64,000 bases of DNA from Fasciola hepatica (GCA_948099385.1 CANUEZ040000031.1:1419001-1483000); one strand, 5' to 3'; shown: positions 1 through 13,755, counted from the first letter of the stretch. Made by a program: numbers and translations. The notes: a model not told the origin generated them from the letters alone.

Positions 1-3000
1 ATTCCGTAAGCCAAGCTCGATGGGAGATACATCGATGTCGTTTTGACCATAACCGACAACAAAGGGCAAACAGGATTTATCCCAGAAGAACTGAACAGAC
101 TATATCCTAATATCTGTTCCATCATGCGAACAGAGGTGAATAACCTAATAAACTCTTTTGTTGGTAGACTAAAGCACTGACCCGATGGATCAAATTCAGA
201 TTCAGTCAACCGAAAGAAAGCGTGGACTGACCAATATTTACATTTAGAAAATTATCTGCTCATATCTTACAAAAGTCGTCTATTTCGCACTGTCTTCAAC
301 GAGATTAGACGGACGTTCGGACGACACAGTCCTTGATGAGCTCAATTTGATTTGAATGGGGCAAAACAACAGATATTAATCGACAAAACTATATGACAAA
401 CTATATGAAATCGAGCACCACAGCATTACCTGAAAAGGAAATCACCGTGTGTCTTCTATTCAATATTTTTGACGTCACCGAAGTTCTGAAAAGACGATTA
501 AGTGAGCTGTTTTGTGATTTTATTAGGGTGCCCAGCCAAAACCCATCTACCGCATGAAAAGCATACCGATTCCCTGGAATAATCAGTGTTTATTTCTTTT
601 CACCATTATACACATAATTTACCCATTTGAATGTGGGTGTGCAGTCAGCTACGTCAGCGTTTACGAAATTGGATTTGAGTTCCAAGCGCAACTAACCATA
701 AAATGCCAAACACCAACGAATGACGAACCGAGTGGAGATTGTTATCATTCACAAATCACCGCTCGCTGATGACGCAACACTAATTTGATAGGGAAAAAGA
801 TTTTCGGTTGATTTCATTGAAAGAAAACACGAGGCTGTTTATATTGGTCGAAGTGATAGCAGTTAAACGATGAAAACCACCGCTGTGAAAACAAAAATAA
901 CCGTAGGTGTCATTACGCTCAACTTAAGGGGTTCAAAAGTTCGTAATTTTGTTCTCTTGCCTTTGTTGATACACAAAAACTGTAGCAATGACTATTGTTC
1001 TTAGTATGGACTGCTGAAATACAGCGGAATTGTCCTGGACACATATATTGATTCCAACATCTCCTTCCAAAATTATTTACGACAGTGAAATTTCGGTGTC
1101 CGTAAACGGGGAAAATAATTTTTTTTTATTTATTTTTAGGATTACTGATCTTAATTAAGAGCGTACGGGCTTATGCGAATATTCACAGTCTTTCTGGTAG
1201 GCACATATTCTGGAGTACACTGTCATCATTTCCATCTTGATTTGCATGACCTCAACTAGTCGATCCGGGCGTTATTTTTTGGACAAAGATTTTTTGCATC
1301 ATTTGGAGTTGCTCTTTGACGATAGCACCCCAGTTCAGTCTTCCTGTTTCTTTTGGAAGGCATCGAATCAGGTATGTTTTGGTTTTCAGAGATCCTACGA
1401 CTGGTGCTGATTTCACGAACGGCTAAATAATTCATCTCCAAAATAGCAACCGAAGATCTAACGGGGGGAAAGAAATTGTCCGACTCTGTTTCTATTGTGA
1501 AAAGTGCGTATGCTAAGCTGGGGTAAACCAATTTACTGAATGACCGAAATGAACTGAATAAGTTCCGCAAATGTTATAACTTTACAATCAGGACATTGGT
1601 AAATAATGGTCAGATAGAGGAGCACGTTGCTACACTTCCATTTAGCGATAGATGTGATTGACAAACCTAAATTTATTGATGTAATTGCCGGAAAAATCCA
1701 GTTGTTTCAGACATGATGGATAGCTTGTTTCAGTTGCATTGTTTTCTATATTTCCACGTACGTTATCGATGGTTTCGTCTAATGTCATCTATGTAGAGAA
1801 GTGAACTGACCTCCGGAAAAAGCACCCGTCGTTCACGTATTTCACGCAGCTTGTGCATTCGAATATCCTTCCGACTGTGAGTTGACACTGTTCATTGTAT
1901 TGATTGCAACAATATTGTCAACCAGTTAGCCACTGCAAAGTAAGACGAATTATACAAGTCGTGGATGAGTCGTAAACGGACTCAACTCTTATGCTTTCTA
2001 AAAAATTCATGCAGGTTGGATATAATGGCATATCCATTCAACCTTGGCTGAATAATTGGATTTTTGTTTCAAATATCACGCCATATTTAACTGAGACCCC
2101 TATATTGGTTGTTTGTCTTTCGCTGTCATCGTTTTTGCGAATTTGTTTATGCATGGTAAAGAATGGTTTACATTTTTTTGCAACATGGAATGATTTGTCC
2201 ACTTGTCCAGTTTCGACATGAAAATATCAAGGTTTTTTCTAGTTCTCCTAAACTCTGCCTATTTTCACCCTAATAATCCACTTGATGGCGGCCTATCTCA
2301 ATGATATTGATGGCTCATATTCACTAAGTTGGATTTTCGTTTTTGTAGCTCTAGCGCTGTCAACAGGATGAAAGGTGACAGTTGAACCTAAATGAGATCA
2401 AGATTCATTTTCAGACTTAGTTGTTTGGCCTAGTTATTTGGACAGCAAAGTTGTGGTCTCAAGCGTAATTTCTCTGACAAAGTTTCACATACTGAGGGAC
2501 GGATTAGCTGAGAGTGAAACTGTCGATTGGATCTCAATAACTGGTTTTGATCCTTCAATCTGCTTGAGGAATATTTGCCTTTTCCGACCCACTTGTTCAT
2601 GCACAACTGACTAAACACAATCTTCGAATAGTTGCTCCTCTTCCAGCGACAACTGATCTCGAATACAAGATGGTGCCACAAATGTCAGTTCTATATAAAC
2701 AAAACGATTACACACAGCATCGGGCTCATTAGGCGATTGACGCCTTGGAGCTATGCTTGATAGACGTGACCGGTTCTAAATTATTCAGTCAAGAACTGAA
2801 CACGAACTCTCGCAAGTGCTGGTTGTGCGCCGACAAGAATGCACTTGGTAAGTTCATCCACTATGGTCAGGTACTTTCAGCATTTCAACTGTTGAAGAAC
2901 TTCTAATGACCATGGTGTTCCTTCACTTTTACTAGTAAGACAATGTACATTAGACGCACAACCAAACGTTTGCCTGAACACGTCCATGAACACCGATGTG

Positions 3001-3131
3001 TATGGCTAAACACTGGGGCAATAAAGTCACTCACCAGTCTTATCACACAGAAGAAAGAACTGAGGCTTTCCGTGTCGTGTATTAGGTTCAAAATTTGCAG
3101 TTTACATGGGAACATTTTCAACATCAATCAC
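1..3131 (+). repeat. Long direct repeat, copy A (truncated by window edge)
   Basis: This segment recurs in the same orientation at 6,147-9,260. The offset is 6,146 bases up to about position 1,100 and 6,129 beyond about 1,220. The difference comes from a one-base change in a T run near 1,120 and an extra 16 bases near 1,197-1,212 in copy A, lying between two TTCTGG-type direct repeats (consistent with slippage). Otherwise I saw only about eight substitutions in 3.1 kb, so the copies are more than 99% identical. The similarity stops abruptly after the shared AATCAC at 3,131. The left end cannot be seen because the window begins inside the repeat. The only recognisable content is the Penelope-like fragment at its right end; other open frames are short and unconvincing. 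A true recent duplication or a misassembly would both fit. Confidence 0.95.
2943..3131 (+). mobile_element. Penelope-like element fragment, GIY-YIG endonuclease part
   Basis: The plus-strand translation reads YIRRTTKRLPEHVHEH, followed by a W-L-x-T-G-A-I-K segment and S-L-I-T. In Penelope-like retroelements the GIY-YIG nuclease has a YIGRT(T/E)RRL...R..EH..W(L) signature; here the usual G after YI is replaced by R. The residues just upstream (CSFTFTSKT) fit the weakly conserved F-x-C-x-C lead-in. No convincing reverse transcriptase was found upstream, so this is a broken remnant. The reading frame stays open past the repeat boundary to 3,272 but loses resemblance there. An identical piece lies at 9,072-9,260 in copy B. 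The family assignment was made by eye. Confidence 0.5.
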
Positions 3132-6100
3132 CAGTGGCGCGTCAACCTGGTGGCGTGTTCGCTGAAGCTAAATGTGACAAGGTACATTAGAGCCACATTG
3201 TTACAAAAACCGCTAATAAAAGCACTTGTTTCGAGTTCTTGCTACTTGGATAACAGGTTGGCCGTGTTTTGAACTGTCCCAATAACTCCAGTGGCATTTC
3301 TTCTCTGACCGCGAATCATCTCAGTTTTTCAGTACAGAACACGTTGTTAACATAGGAAGAAACAGCCAATGAGATCAATCGTTGTACAACATAGCAACAG
3401 GTTCCCACTGGCATCAGACAGCTAACCTTCTGCTTGGTTGGTTGGTTTGTCACATACCTAGCTATGAAATGATGGAAATTCGTTCGCTTCTCATCGATCT
3501 CCTACCTTGTTACTTGCTAATGTACTGACACATGTATTGACTTGGATTCTGGACTGGTGCTGACACGCCGATTGGTGATGCCACATGCCAGACCATCAAC
3601 AATGTACCGTGATATACCCTCAGAATCCTTTTACTCGTTCCGCAACCTTAAAGAACCGAGAATAGAGGTGCTCATCACTACACATTTCTTTTACTTGTCC
3701 ATGCTGTTTTAATTTTTGGTGAAAACGATCTATAACGCCATTTGCGGATGGTAGGCACCGGCATAATCGACGCGTACCCGCACGTTGTATATTACTACAA
3801 AGACCCCATCAAAGTTCGAGTCGTGGGCGGTGGTGGTCGCGACTAGACAAAGAAGTCAAATAGTCCAATATTCGGAGCCATCTTGGTAAACGTTTAGCTG
3901 ACTGTGTTGAGCAGAGGTACGGCTGTGACCATTCTGCATAATGGATATCTAACTACTGTTACAGTTTCCAGTAGTAATAATATAAATTCAAACTTACGGG
4001 GGTGTGCTGATCGCTGTGAACAAGTGGCTTAATATGAAATGTTCCCCAAAAAATTTATATCTAATCTTCTTTGCTTCACTTGTGTCATCTTTATCACGTA
4101 GTTAAGCAAAAACTTCTGCTTTTCGTCTTGTGAATTTGAATTCACTTCTGTGCTAATTAGTGAATAACTTGATGACAGGTTGTCTAAAATCGCTTGTACG
4201 TCTCCGAAAATTTGAAGATCCAGAAAGGTAAAAATCGAATTAAGATGATTCGTTTCAGAAGTTTTGCTCATGCTGTAAACACCGCTCCGGAAAACAAAAT
4301 TCTGCTGTTCATCTTTTCTTCATGTCACCTTATTCCTTTAGATAACATAAATTAAATTTTCTCTACATACTTGTAACCAAATGTATTTGTTTCACTTAAG
4401 TTTAATAGAGACATCATCCATCATAGGGGTCGACCAATGTGCAGCTGAACGGTCGTTACTGTTCAGAAAAAGCTGGTGACCTGGAAAATCTAAGGTAGCT
4501 GAACACTGACCTTGCGAATGCATGCCAATACACAGCGGTGACAAAAAACAATAACATTCGTTGTCTTAAGTGAACGAATGGTGATCAGTCAGACAGTTAC
4601 TCCTAAGTGAGAAGCTCTAGGATACCCTACAGAATAAATCGAGGTACAGTGTTTGCCTACTGCCAACTAGAAGAAGAGTAAAATTGTTGGATCATACGTG
4701 AGAAGCGCAACTTTTTAAAATACAACCTAATTGCGTTATCTTAAGAAATCGTGAGCGTAAATAAATAGGTTGCATTTATTGTCGCTCTCCCCAATGATAC
4801 GTGGATCGTAGAGTTTGTATGTTTGACGTTTCCTTCAGATTTTCAATATTATTAGCGCATATTTCTTCTGATCGCATCTTTGATCTAGAAAAAAATTACA
4901 TACGTCTTGCATGGGATGCATGAGTCCTTAATGTGATACATACCAAGGGCTTCCGAACTTTGTTTGTCTAAACAAGGAAGAAGTCTTCTAGATATTTACA
5001 AATATTCGTTGCTCACAGACCTACCTACCACACATGATGCATAATGGGTTTATATTATTTTACATTAGGAGAGTTGAAATTTAGAACTACTTGTCAGCAC
5101 ACAATTCAGTATAAAGTGGTCCGAATTTACCGAGTAAGTTTCCAAAAATATATCGGACAATTTGTAAGTTTGAGACCATCCTAATGAGATAAAGCAAACG
5201 GTTGCAGAGTTGTGTCCAATCGTTAGCAAGATACAAAAGAACGGTTTTAGGCCAGTAGTCTTTTGCCGCCAGACAGCCTTTGGGAGCATTTAATAAATTA
5301 ATATAATTAGTGAGATGGGACTGACTGAGTAGGCAAAATTCAAGGTGAACGACGGACTCATAACCAGTGCCTCTCCCAACATATCTTGGATGACCGGAAA
5401 CCGGGGATTCGTTTTCCTTGAATCGCTCATTTAGAAACAATAATTAGTGAAAACGACTCTGTTCCGGCCCGTCCAGTATCTCTGGGATCTGAGGAAGACA
5501 GCTCTAAATCATTCCATTCTATCCGCTGAAAGTGTGCCTATTCAAATTTAGACTGCCCTGGGATTTTCTCATAGATACACAGAGTATGAAGGATCTATAA
5601 ATGTATTATTTGACAAAGTTTTACCCATTTATATCAAATAGTTCATTTTTGGCTCTTTTATTTGTTTGTTTGAATGCTGATGTGTCTGCAACGCACGCAT
5701 GCGAGCGTGCGTGCAAATCGCTCTAGAGAGCGAACAGCGCTGATGCACTCATAGCGCCTGACGACAAATTAAGTGAAGCTGTGTTTTGATGCATATGGCA
5801 TTTCTACTATTAGCCCCACTTTACCAGTATAATTTCGTTATGTGTTGGTGGTTCAGTTTAATCTGCTGGATCGCATATGATCCATTTTTCAGCTGATATA
5901 TATTCATCGATAAAGAGTAAACAGCCACCATATTACTAGATAAATGCCAGAATGGTGATGTTTAGGATAATAATTACAACCGTCAACTTCCAAGAAACGT
6001 CGAGTCGCTCATAGTCTTTTGTCAAGAAATTGAGATTCCTGTTCTGGATAGCGTCTGATGGAATACGTTTTTGTCCCAAGGGGAGCGTACATTCGGACCA

Positions 6101-6146
6101 GTGGATTCAAAAATGAAATTTTCTTGAGACCGGTGGTGTCTAAATT
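3132..6146. other. Single-copy interval between the direct repeats; no gene recognised
   Basis: About 3.0 kb separates the two repeat copies. It holds only short open frames. The longest is a 117-codon minus-strand frame at 5,087-5,440, which shows no domain, signal peptide or splice context that I recognise. Two small perfect hairpins sit together at 5,691-5,732. I see no RNA gene or second transposon here. Confidence 0.6.
5691..5732. repeat. Two adjacent short perfect hairpins
   Basis: ACGCACGC (5,691-5,698) pairs with GCGTGCGT (5,705-5,712) around a 6-base loop. Immediately after, CGCTCT (5,719-5,724) pairs with AGAGCG (5,727-5,732) around AG. The GC-rich stems stand out in an AT-rich neighbourhood. 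No T run follows and this is not a bacterial context, so a terminator is not implied; the function is unknown. Confidence 0.6.
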
Positions 6147-9100
6147 ATTCCGTAAGCCAAGCTCGATGGGAGATACATCGATGTCGTTTTGACCATAACC
6201 GACAACAAAGGGCAAACAGGATTTATCCCAGAAGAACTGAACAGACTATATCCTAATATCTGTTCCATCATGCGAACAGAGGTGAATAACCTAATAAACT
6301 CTTTTGTTGGTAGACTAAAGCACTGACCCGATGGATCAAATTCAGATTCAGTCAACCGAAAGAAAGCGTGGACTGACCAATATTTACATTTAGAAAATTA
6401 TCTGCTCATATCTTACAAAAGTCGTCTATTTCGCACTGTCTTCAACGAGATTAGACGGACGTTCGGACGACACAGTCCTTGATGAGCTCAATTTGATTTG
6501 AATGGGGCAAAACAACAGATATTAATCGACAAAACTATATGACAAACTATATGAAATCGAGCACCACAGCATTACCTGAAAAGGAAATCACCGTGTGTCT
6601 TCTATTCAATATTTTTGACGTCACCGAAGTTCTGAAAAGACGATTAAGTGAGCTGTTTTGTGATTTTATTAGGGTGCCCAGCCAAAACCCATCTACCGCA
6701 TGAAAAGCATACCGATTCCCTGGAATAATCAGTGTTTATTTCTTTTCACCATTATACACATAATTTACCCATTTGAATGTGGGTGTGCAGTCAGCTACGT
6801 CAGCGTTTACGAAATTGGATTTGAGTTCCAAGCGCAACTAACCATAAAATGCCAAACACCAACGAATGACGAACCGAGTGGAGATTGTTATCATTCACAA
6901 ATCACCGCTCGCTGATGACGCAACACTAATTTGATAGGGAAAAAGATTTTCGGTTGATTTCATTGAAAGAAAACACGAGGCTGTTTATATTGGTCGAAGT
7001 GATAACAGTTAAACGATGAAAACCACCGCTGTGAAAACAAAAATAACCGTAGGTGTCATTACGCTCAACTTAAGGGGTTCAAAAGTTCGTAATTTTGTTC
7101 TCTTGCCTTTGTTGATACACAAAAACTGTAGCAATGACTATTGTTCTTAGTATGGACTGCTGAAATACAGCGGAATTGTCCTGGACACATATATTGATTC
7201 CAACATCTCCTTCCAAAATTATTTACGACAGTGAAATTTCGGTGTCCGTAAACGGGGAAAATAATTTTTTTCATTTATTTTTAGGATTACTGGTCTTAAT
7301 TAAGAGCGTACGGGCTTATGCGAATATTCACAGTCTTTCTGGAGTACACTGTCATCATTTCCATCTTGATTTGCATGACCTCAACTAGTCGATCCGGGCG
7401 TTATTTTTTGGACAAAGATTTTTTGCATCATTTGGAGTTGCTCTTTGACGATAGCACCCCAGTTCAGTCTTCCTGTTTCTTTTGGAAGGCATCGAATCAG
7501 GTATGTTTTGGTTTTCAGAGATCCTACGACTGGTGCTGATTTCACGAACGGCTAAATAATTCATCTCCAAAATAGCAACCGAAGATCTAACGGGGGGAAA
7601 GAAATTGTCCGACTCTGTTTCTATTGTGAAAAGTGCGTATGCTAAGCTGCGGTAAACCAATTTACTGAATGACCGAAATGAACTGAATAAGTTCCGCAAA
7701 TGTTATAACTTTACAATCAGGACATTGGTAAATAATGGTCAGATAGAGGAGCACGTTGCTACACTTCCATTTAGCGATAGATGTGATTGACAAACTTAAA
7801 TTTATTGATGTAATTGCCGGAAAAATTCAGTTGTTTCAGACATGATGGATAGCTTGTTTCAGTTGCATTGTTTTCTATATTTCCACGTACGTTATCGATG
7901 GTTTCGTCTAATGTCATCTATGCAGAGAAGTGAACTGACCTCCGGAAAAAGCACCCGTCGTTCACGTATTTCACGCAGCTTGTGCATTCGAATATCCTTC
8001 CGACTGTGAGTTGACACTGTTCATTGTATTGATTGCAACAATATTGTCAACCAGTTAGCCACTGCAAAGTAAGACGAATTATACAAGTCGTGGATGAGTC
8101 GTAAACGGACTCAACTCTTATGCTTTCTAAAAAATTCATGCAGGTTGGATATAATGGCATATCCATTCAACCTTGGCTGAATAATTGGATTTTTGTTTCA
8201 AATATCACGCCATATTTAACTGAGACCCCTATATTGGTTGTTTGTCTTTCGCTGTCATCGTTTTTGCGAATTTGTTTATGCATGGTAAAGAATGGTTTAC
8301 ATTTTTTTGCAACATGGAATGATTTGTCCACTTGTCCAGTTTCGACATGAAAATATCAAGGTTTTTTCTAGTTCTCCTAAACTCTGCCTATTTTCACCCT
8401 AATAATCCACTTGATGGCGGCCTATCTCAATGATATTGATGGCTCATATTCACTAAGTTGGATTTTCGTTTTTGTAGCTCTAGCGCTGTCAACAGGATGA
8501 AAGGTGACAGTTGAACCTAAATGAGATCAAGATTCATTTTCAGACTTAGTTGTTTGGCCTAGTTATTTGGACAGCAAAGTTGTGGTCTCAAGCGTAATTT
8601 CTCTGACAAAGTTTCACATACTGAGGGACGGATTAGCTGAGAGTGAAACTGTCGATTGGATCTCAATAACTGGTTTTGATCCTTCAATCTGCTTGAGGAA
8701 TATTTGCCTTTTCCGACCCACTTGTTCATGCACAACTGACTAAACACAATCTTCGAATAGTTGCTCCTCTTCCAGCGACAACTGATCTCGAATACAAGAT
8801 GGTGCCACAAATGTCAGTTCTATATAAACAAAACGATTACACACAGCATCGGGCTCATTAGGCGATTGACGCCTTGGAGCTATGCTTGATAGACGTGACC
8901 GGTTCTAAATTATTCAGTCAAGAACTGAACACGAACTCTCGCAAGTGCTGGTTGTGCGCCGACAAGAATGCACTTGGTAAGTTCATCCACTATGGTCAGG
9001 TACTTTCAGCATTTCAACTGTTGAAGAACTTCTAATGACCATGGTGTTCCTTCACTTTTACTAGTAAGACAATGTACATTAGACGCACAACCAAACGTTT

Positions 9101-9260
9101 GCCTGAACACGTCCATGAACACCGATGTGTATGGCTAAACACTGGGGCAATAAAGTCACTCACCAGTCTTATCACACAGAAGAAAGAACTGAGGCTTTCC
9201 GTGTCGTGTATTAGGTTCAAAATTTGCAGTTTACATGGGAACATTTTCAACATCAATCAC
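6147..9260 (+). repeat. Long direct repeat, copy B
   Basis: Second copy of the segment described at 1-3,131, in the same orientation and more than 99% identical. It lacks the 16 extra bases seen near 1,197-1,212 of copy A. Its right edge at 9,260 is sharp: after AATCAC copy B continues with AAAGGAGG whereas copy A continues with CAGTGGC, so the duplication does not extend into either right flank. Because sequence left of position 1 is missing, 6,147 is only the leftmost comparable base, and the true left edge could lie further left. Confidence 0.95.
9072..9260 (+). mobile_element. Penelope-like GIY-YIG fragment, copy B
   Basis: Same YIRRTTKRL...EH...W-L translation as at 2,943-3,131, carried along by the direct repeat. 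After the repeat boundary the frame runs 15 more codons into unrelated sequence and stops at 9,305. The fragment is therefore truncated differently from copy A and cannot encode a working endonuclease. Confidence 0.5.
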
Positions 9261-12200
9261 AAAGGAGGCCGTCGGAATCTGCCTCCAAAATCCCGTCCTC
9301 TCTGATTCATCCTGCACCCTAAGACGGGCCACGGAACGGATGAATTCAGACGAAACCTGTGAAGCAATCTATATGCAGTTTCGGGTTAGGCCCACATCAC
9401 AAGTGCGATGTTATCAATATTCTCTGTCACTTGCAATTACTTGTTTAATTGGTCCCATCATTTGAATAGCCGTAATATATTGTAACATAATTCTAGGATT
9501 GGGGATCGCTGAAATCCATCTTGGTTGGCCATCTGTATTTCTGAATGCAACTTCCCTGTAACCAATGACACCAAGGAAGCAATAAAATGGCTTCGACAAA
9601 CTACAGTATTCGCAGATTCATTGTTGCGTGCTTAAACCGAACACAGCTTTTTGGCCTATTATCTGTCGATGAAATCCTATGGTTTTTGACATTGTCTCCG
9701 CGTGCCTGACGCGGTTGCATCACGGAACGCTGAACCACACTTTGGTAAATTTAACCACTCGGTAACGTGACCGATGTTTCATTCAAATCATGTAGGCTGC
9801 TACGCAACCTCACGGAAAATGCTGAATTGTGTTTATTGTAAAAAGAATAACTGTCGATGGATGGGTTTTGGTTTTGCTGTGTTGCAGAATACGCCTTAGA
9901 TAAGTGGTTGTTTGTTCGATTACTTGACTTGGGATAGCCCTCGAATGCTTAGACTGTAACCAAACTAATTATTTGTTATTCAGAAAGACAGACCATGACG
10001 AATTTATTTAGCTTCAGATTATCCTCTCACCGTAGTTGAGCACTGGACCCACTAGCATATCAGCCGCACCAACAAGGTAGGCAGAAGGGTAGTGATCATG
10101 TATGTTGCTTTCTAAGTAGTTTTAAATGACTGTGATAGTTTACTGCATAAAGATCGATAAAAACACAAAAGACAGAATAAGGTTTTAACATTGAAAGAGC
10201 AGGTCCCAATCTTAGTAACAGGAAGGTTAGACTTCTTCTCAAGTTCAATGTTCATATAATGGTATGAAACACACATACACATGGGTGTGTGGCTAATCTT
10301 ATTTGTGGAGATGGGTGGCTGCATTGTTGTCTAGTGATAGATCTGTACTATATCGGTGCAAGCAGGGAAGCAGACGTAATGATGATGATGATTTTACCGA
10401 AGACCATCACTAGTGAATCACAGCATCGTAAAATATAAATTACTCAGATTGTTTGTCATATATATTCCAGTGATTTTTGAAGCACTGGAGCCAAGAGAGA
10501 AAATTGAGTTGAACACTGAACAAAAAAGCTATAGAGATACGTCCACAGTAGTTAATATGCATCAAAGGAGCTGGTTCTGCAAGAGTGTGGTCAAGCAGTT
10601 GGATAGCTGGAAGATGAGAACTCAACCTTCTGACCAAGATTCGCGTTTGGAACTAGCTGTGTCATGGAAAAAACTATTGCGTAGACTGATTTTCGATAAA
10701 ACAGCATTCGCATAGTATCCTGAAAATCCGAGACGCTTTTGAAAGCTATCAAGACCCTGAAAACCTGAATAACCTATAATCGCTTGACTTTTCGAGCAAT
10801 GAGGACGTGTAGGCTTACCGATTCAAGTTTGCACGGGTAATCTGAAGCACTCAGAGTTCTACTATTAAAAGCTGTTCTCAAACCTGGTTAATTATTCTCT
10901 TCATGAAATAGCCTGGTGGCTGTTAGTCACGAAAAAAACATATTGCCGATAGCAACTCCAAATATATTTCCCGGTATTTTTGAAATTTTGGGGCCTTCGT
11001 AGCATTGGTAATTTCTTAAAATCGTGACATTGTATCAGTAATGTTTATTTCTGGCAAAGAATAACTTCATTTTCCATTGGACCGAAACCAATCACAAGCC
11101 GATGAAATGGGTCAAATACACACTTTTATTGATGTTATTTTGAAGTTCATCGAAGCCCATTATCTAGCACTTAGTTCGTGAATAACCGTAACTGGTGAAT
11201 ATTAAACTAAATCGACTAGTTTAAATTGAGAGAATTTTTTTTAATCCGAACTCCTTTATCAAGAGCACGATATAGAGACGACCAAGAACATCTCCAACAT
11301 CTTTAGCATTCGCATCTGTCTGTCAGAGCAGAAGGAAAGATTATCGTGAAAAGCTGGAATATACAGTCTTTTATTATTGGCCAGCTTATTGTAGAGGGTG
11401 AATCGTTTCAATCACTGAATGAGGTATCCATAGTCGACCCAGTGGCCAGAAGATAGATCGTTGTCATTCACTAGGTTGATATCAAGTATTGACATGTAAA
11501 AGGAGATGGTGAATACAAATGTCACCAAGTTCCAGTCTGAAACTCATGGTATACACTTACAAAGTGAAATTAATTGATGCTTTTTTTAATTCCGATACTA
11601 AGTTAAATAATGGGCGAAAAAGCAAGCAATAATAACCTTGCATTTTTATTTGTGAATGATGAATGACGAACAAAAGGAACGAAAATTCAATGAAGTAAAC
11701 ATTTTATTGTTAGTTGTGGAATCAAATAAATGGTTTGATTCCCGGGCCGCAATATCTGGATAAGAGCAATATGCTTTACTTTGAACGAAGAGACCTTGTC
11801 TTCTGCCACATTTCTTTGCTTACTTCCGTTGAAACCATGGTTCGATGAATGTCCACTTCGCGCTAGTGCACACAGTTTCCCCGTACCAGAAATTCGCTAC
11901 ATTTTATTCACCGCGACGGAGACAGAAATCTGATAGCCCGCGGGGACCGTTCTTCCACGGACTTCCACATGTCATATGGCAACATCCTAATCAGATCGCA
12001 AATAAATAAACAAGGACGCAACTTATTGGTGAAAAAGTAAAAAAGGCAATTTGAACCCCTTTGCTTGGAGTGCGGAGTTGATTGATACAGTCAACATTTG
12101 ATTAGGTGTGATATATCTCTCACAAAAAAATATGGTGATGGCAAAACCTTTCAATTCCCTAGCAATACGATTCCTGGCTTGATAATAGTTTGCACAATAT

Positions 12201-13589
12201 TTGATATCTTTCTCGATGGAAATACCGACTGATGATTGGATACGATGCATTCAAAAATGTGCACCGATAATTGCAATGAAATGCAATTTATTTTTTTGAA
12301 GGTTACCGTAAATATGGCAACAACTCGCCAGTGCAAACGCTAAATTGACCGGTACTAGCCAGGTCCTATTGCGTTATTTTATAGTCTTCGCGTACTACTC
12401 GACAACGCGAATATAACTTTTAAGATATTGTACAAAAAATAGCCACAAAACTTAAGCTGCTCTGTTCTGCATTTAGGAGCTTTTTCTTCTAACTTAGTTT
12501 TGAATTGTTGTTTATGTTTTAGTTTTGTACACCATTCCCTAAAGGCATCACCACAAAGCAGTCGTCTATCATTGTAATCGGTTTTTATCATTGTCTGGAG
12601 CAGATGGACTTATCGAGTTAGATAGAAAGGAGACCGGTGGTCATCAAACGGACGGGCAGATCATCCTGATCCGAACCGGTAGCTGCGTCTTCTTGGTTCT
12701 CCAGATTCACCGGTATGCATCAGGTCCCTCCTTGAGACAGTCTTTAAGATGACTTTGATTACTGTTGAACTGACTCTTGAATGGATTAAAATGCCTTTGT
12801 TAGAAAAGGCTAATTGAACAAAAAATCCAACGTTTTTCACCAACTGACGGATAAATGGCCAATCCAATTTTCGTTTTGAAAATGCTGATGATTGATTGCA
12901 GTCCCGTTGCTCAAGAACACAGTTGCTTATGAAAACATTCAGCTCATTACCATATCATTTTTTGCTTTTTTGAACTTAAAACAAAGGTCAACCAGGTGTG
13001 AAGGAACCACATACTGTGGATTACACGGACGTCTAATTGAAGATTAACATACCAGTAATATGTATATTTAGCCTAACAAGGTCTGCTGTAATCGTCAGAA
13101 GCACTCCAAAAACAACCATAGAAGCATAGGTTACATTCTTCAAACTTTGCTGGAGATATACGCTCATATATCTGCATGTTTCTTCCAATTCTTGACAAGT
13201 TTGGTGGAAATTTGTTATTGGTCGATCCGTCAACATTTCGTCCAATACATCTGGTGTCTCATACATATGTGAAGCTTTATTTACGTAATTTTATTCATAT
13301 CATTCATTCAATTCTGATAACTCATATGCCCTAAATATAGATCATTTTGGCGAAGAAGTTACTCAGTCAGTTCAAGATTAGTAGGTTATTTATTCCCGCT
13401 TGTGCATGTTTCATCGATAGGAAACTAATTTTGTTATATTTGATGGATACATCAGGATGGAAGTAAATCATGGACAAATTGAAAAAATCTCAAACATGGG
13501 TCGTGAACAGACCACCAATGATTCCTTGAGAAAACATTGGGGTTTTTCACTCAGTGAAGAATTTTATTTGGCTGACTGCCCTTTGGATT
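9261..13589. other. Unassigned DNA; one weak exon candidate
   Basis: I found no gene, transposon or RNA that I can support in this 4.3-kb stretch. The only item of note is an open plus-strand segment from 10,471, just after a plausible splice acceptor (TATATTCCAG), to a stop at 10,715. Its 81 codons are charged and Trp/Lys/Arg-rich, ending in a basic, Leu-rich stretch. It has no recognised domain and might be a chance frame. Confidence 0.4.
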
Positions 13590-13599
13590 TCAAACCTTG

Positions 13600-13755
13600 G
13601 ATTGCCTGATCAACTCCACACCCGAAGGCACCAGAACCGAGTATCGCTCTGGTTAGCGCTTATCAGTGGCGCATATCCTCCGCCACACCCGAGGTTTGAT
13701 CTCGGGCCCTTCCACTTCGACGGCCTGCCACCACTGCGCCACTCAGCTCAAGTCA
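13600..13755 (-). mobile_element. tRNA-derived SINE-like repeat, copy 1
   Basis: On the minus strand there is an A-box-like GAGTGGCGCAGTGGTGGCAGG (13,728-13,748) and, about 40 bases on, a T-arm-like hairpin: CCCGAG and CTCGGG pair around the 7-base loop ATCAAAC (13,688-13,706). This is the spacing and shape of a tRNA's internal RNA polymerase III promoter. A downstream body with CTGATAAGCGCTAACCAGAG and CTTCGGGTGTG is shared with the inverted copy at 13,806-13,960. I saw no intact acceptor stem, so this is a SINE-like retroposon and not a functional tRNA gene. Confidence 0.6.

Noticed and set aside
1..2900. Upstream reverse transcriptase of a Penelope-like element
   Set aside because: I looked for the catalytic blocks in all frames of both repeat copies and found none, so only the GIY-YIG end is reported.
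5087..5440. 117-codon minus-strand frame as a gene
   Set aside because: No recognisable domain, signal peptide or splice context; a length like this can occur by chance in 64 kb read in six frames.
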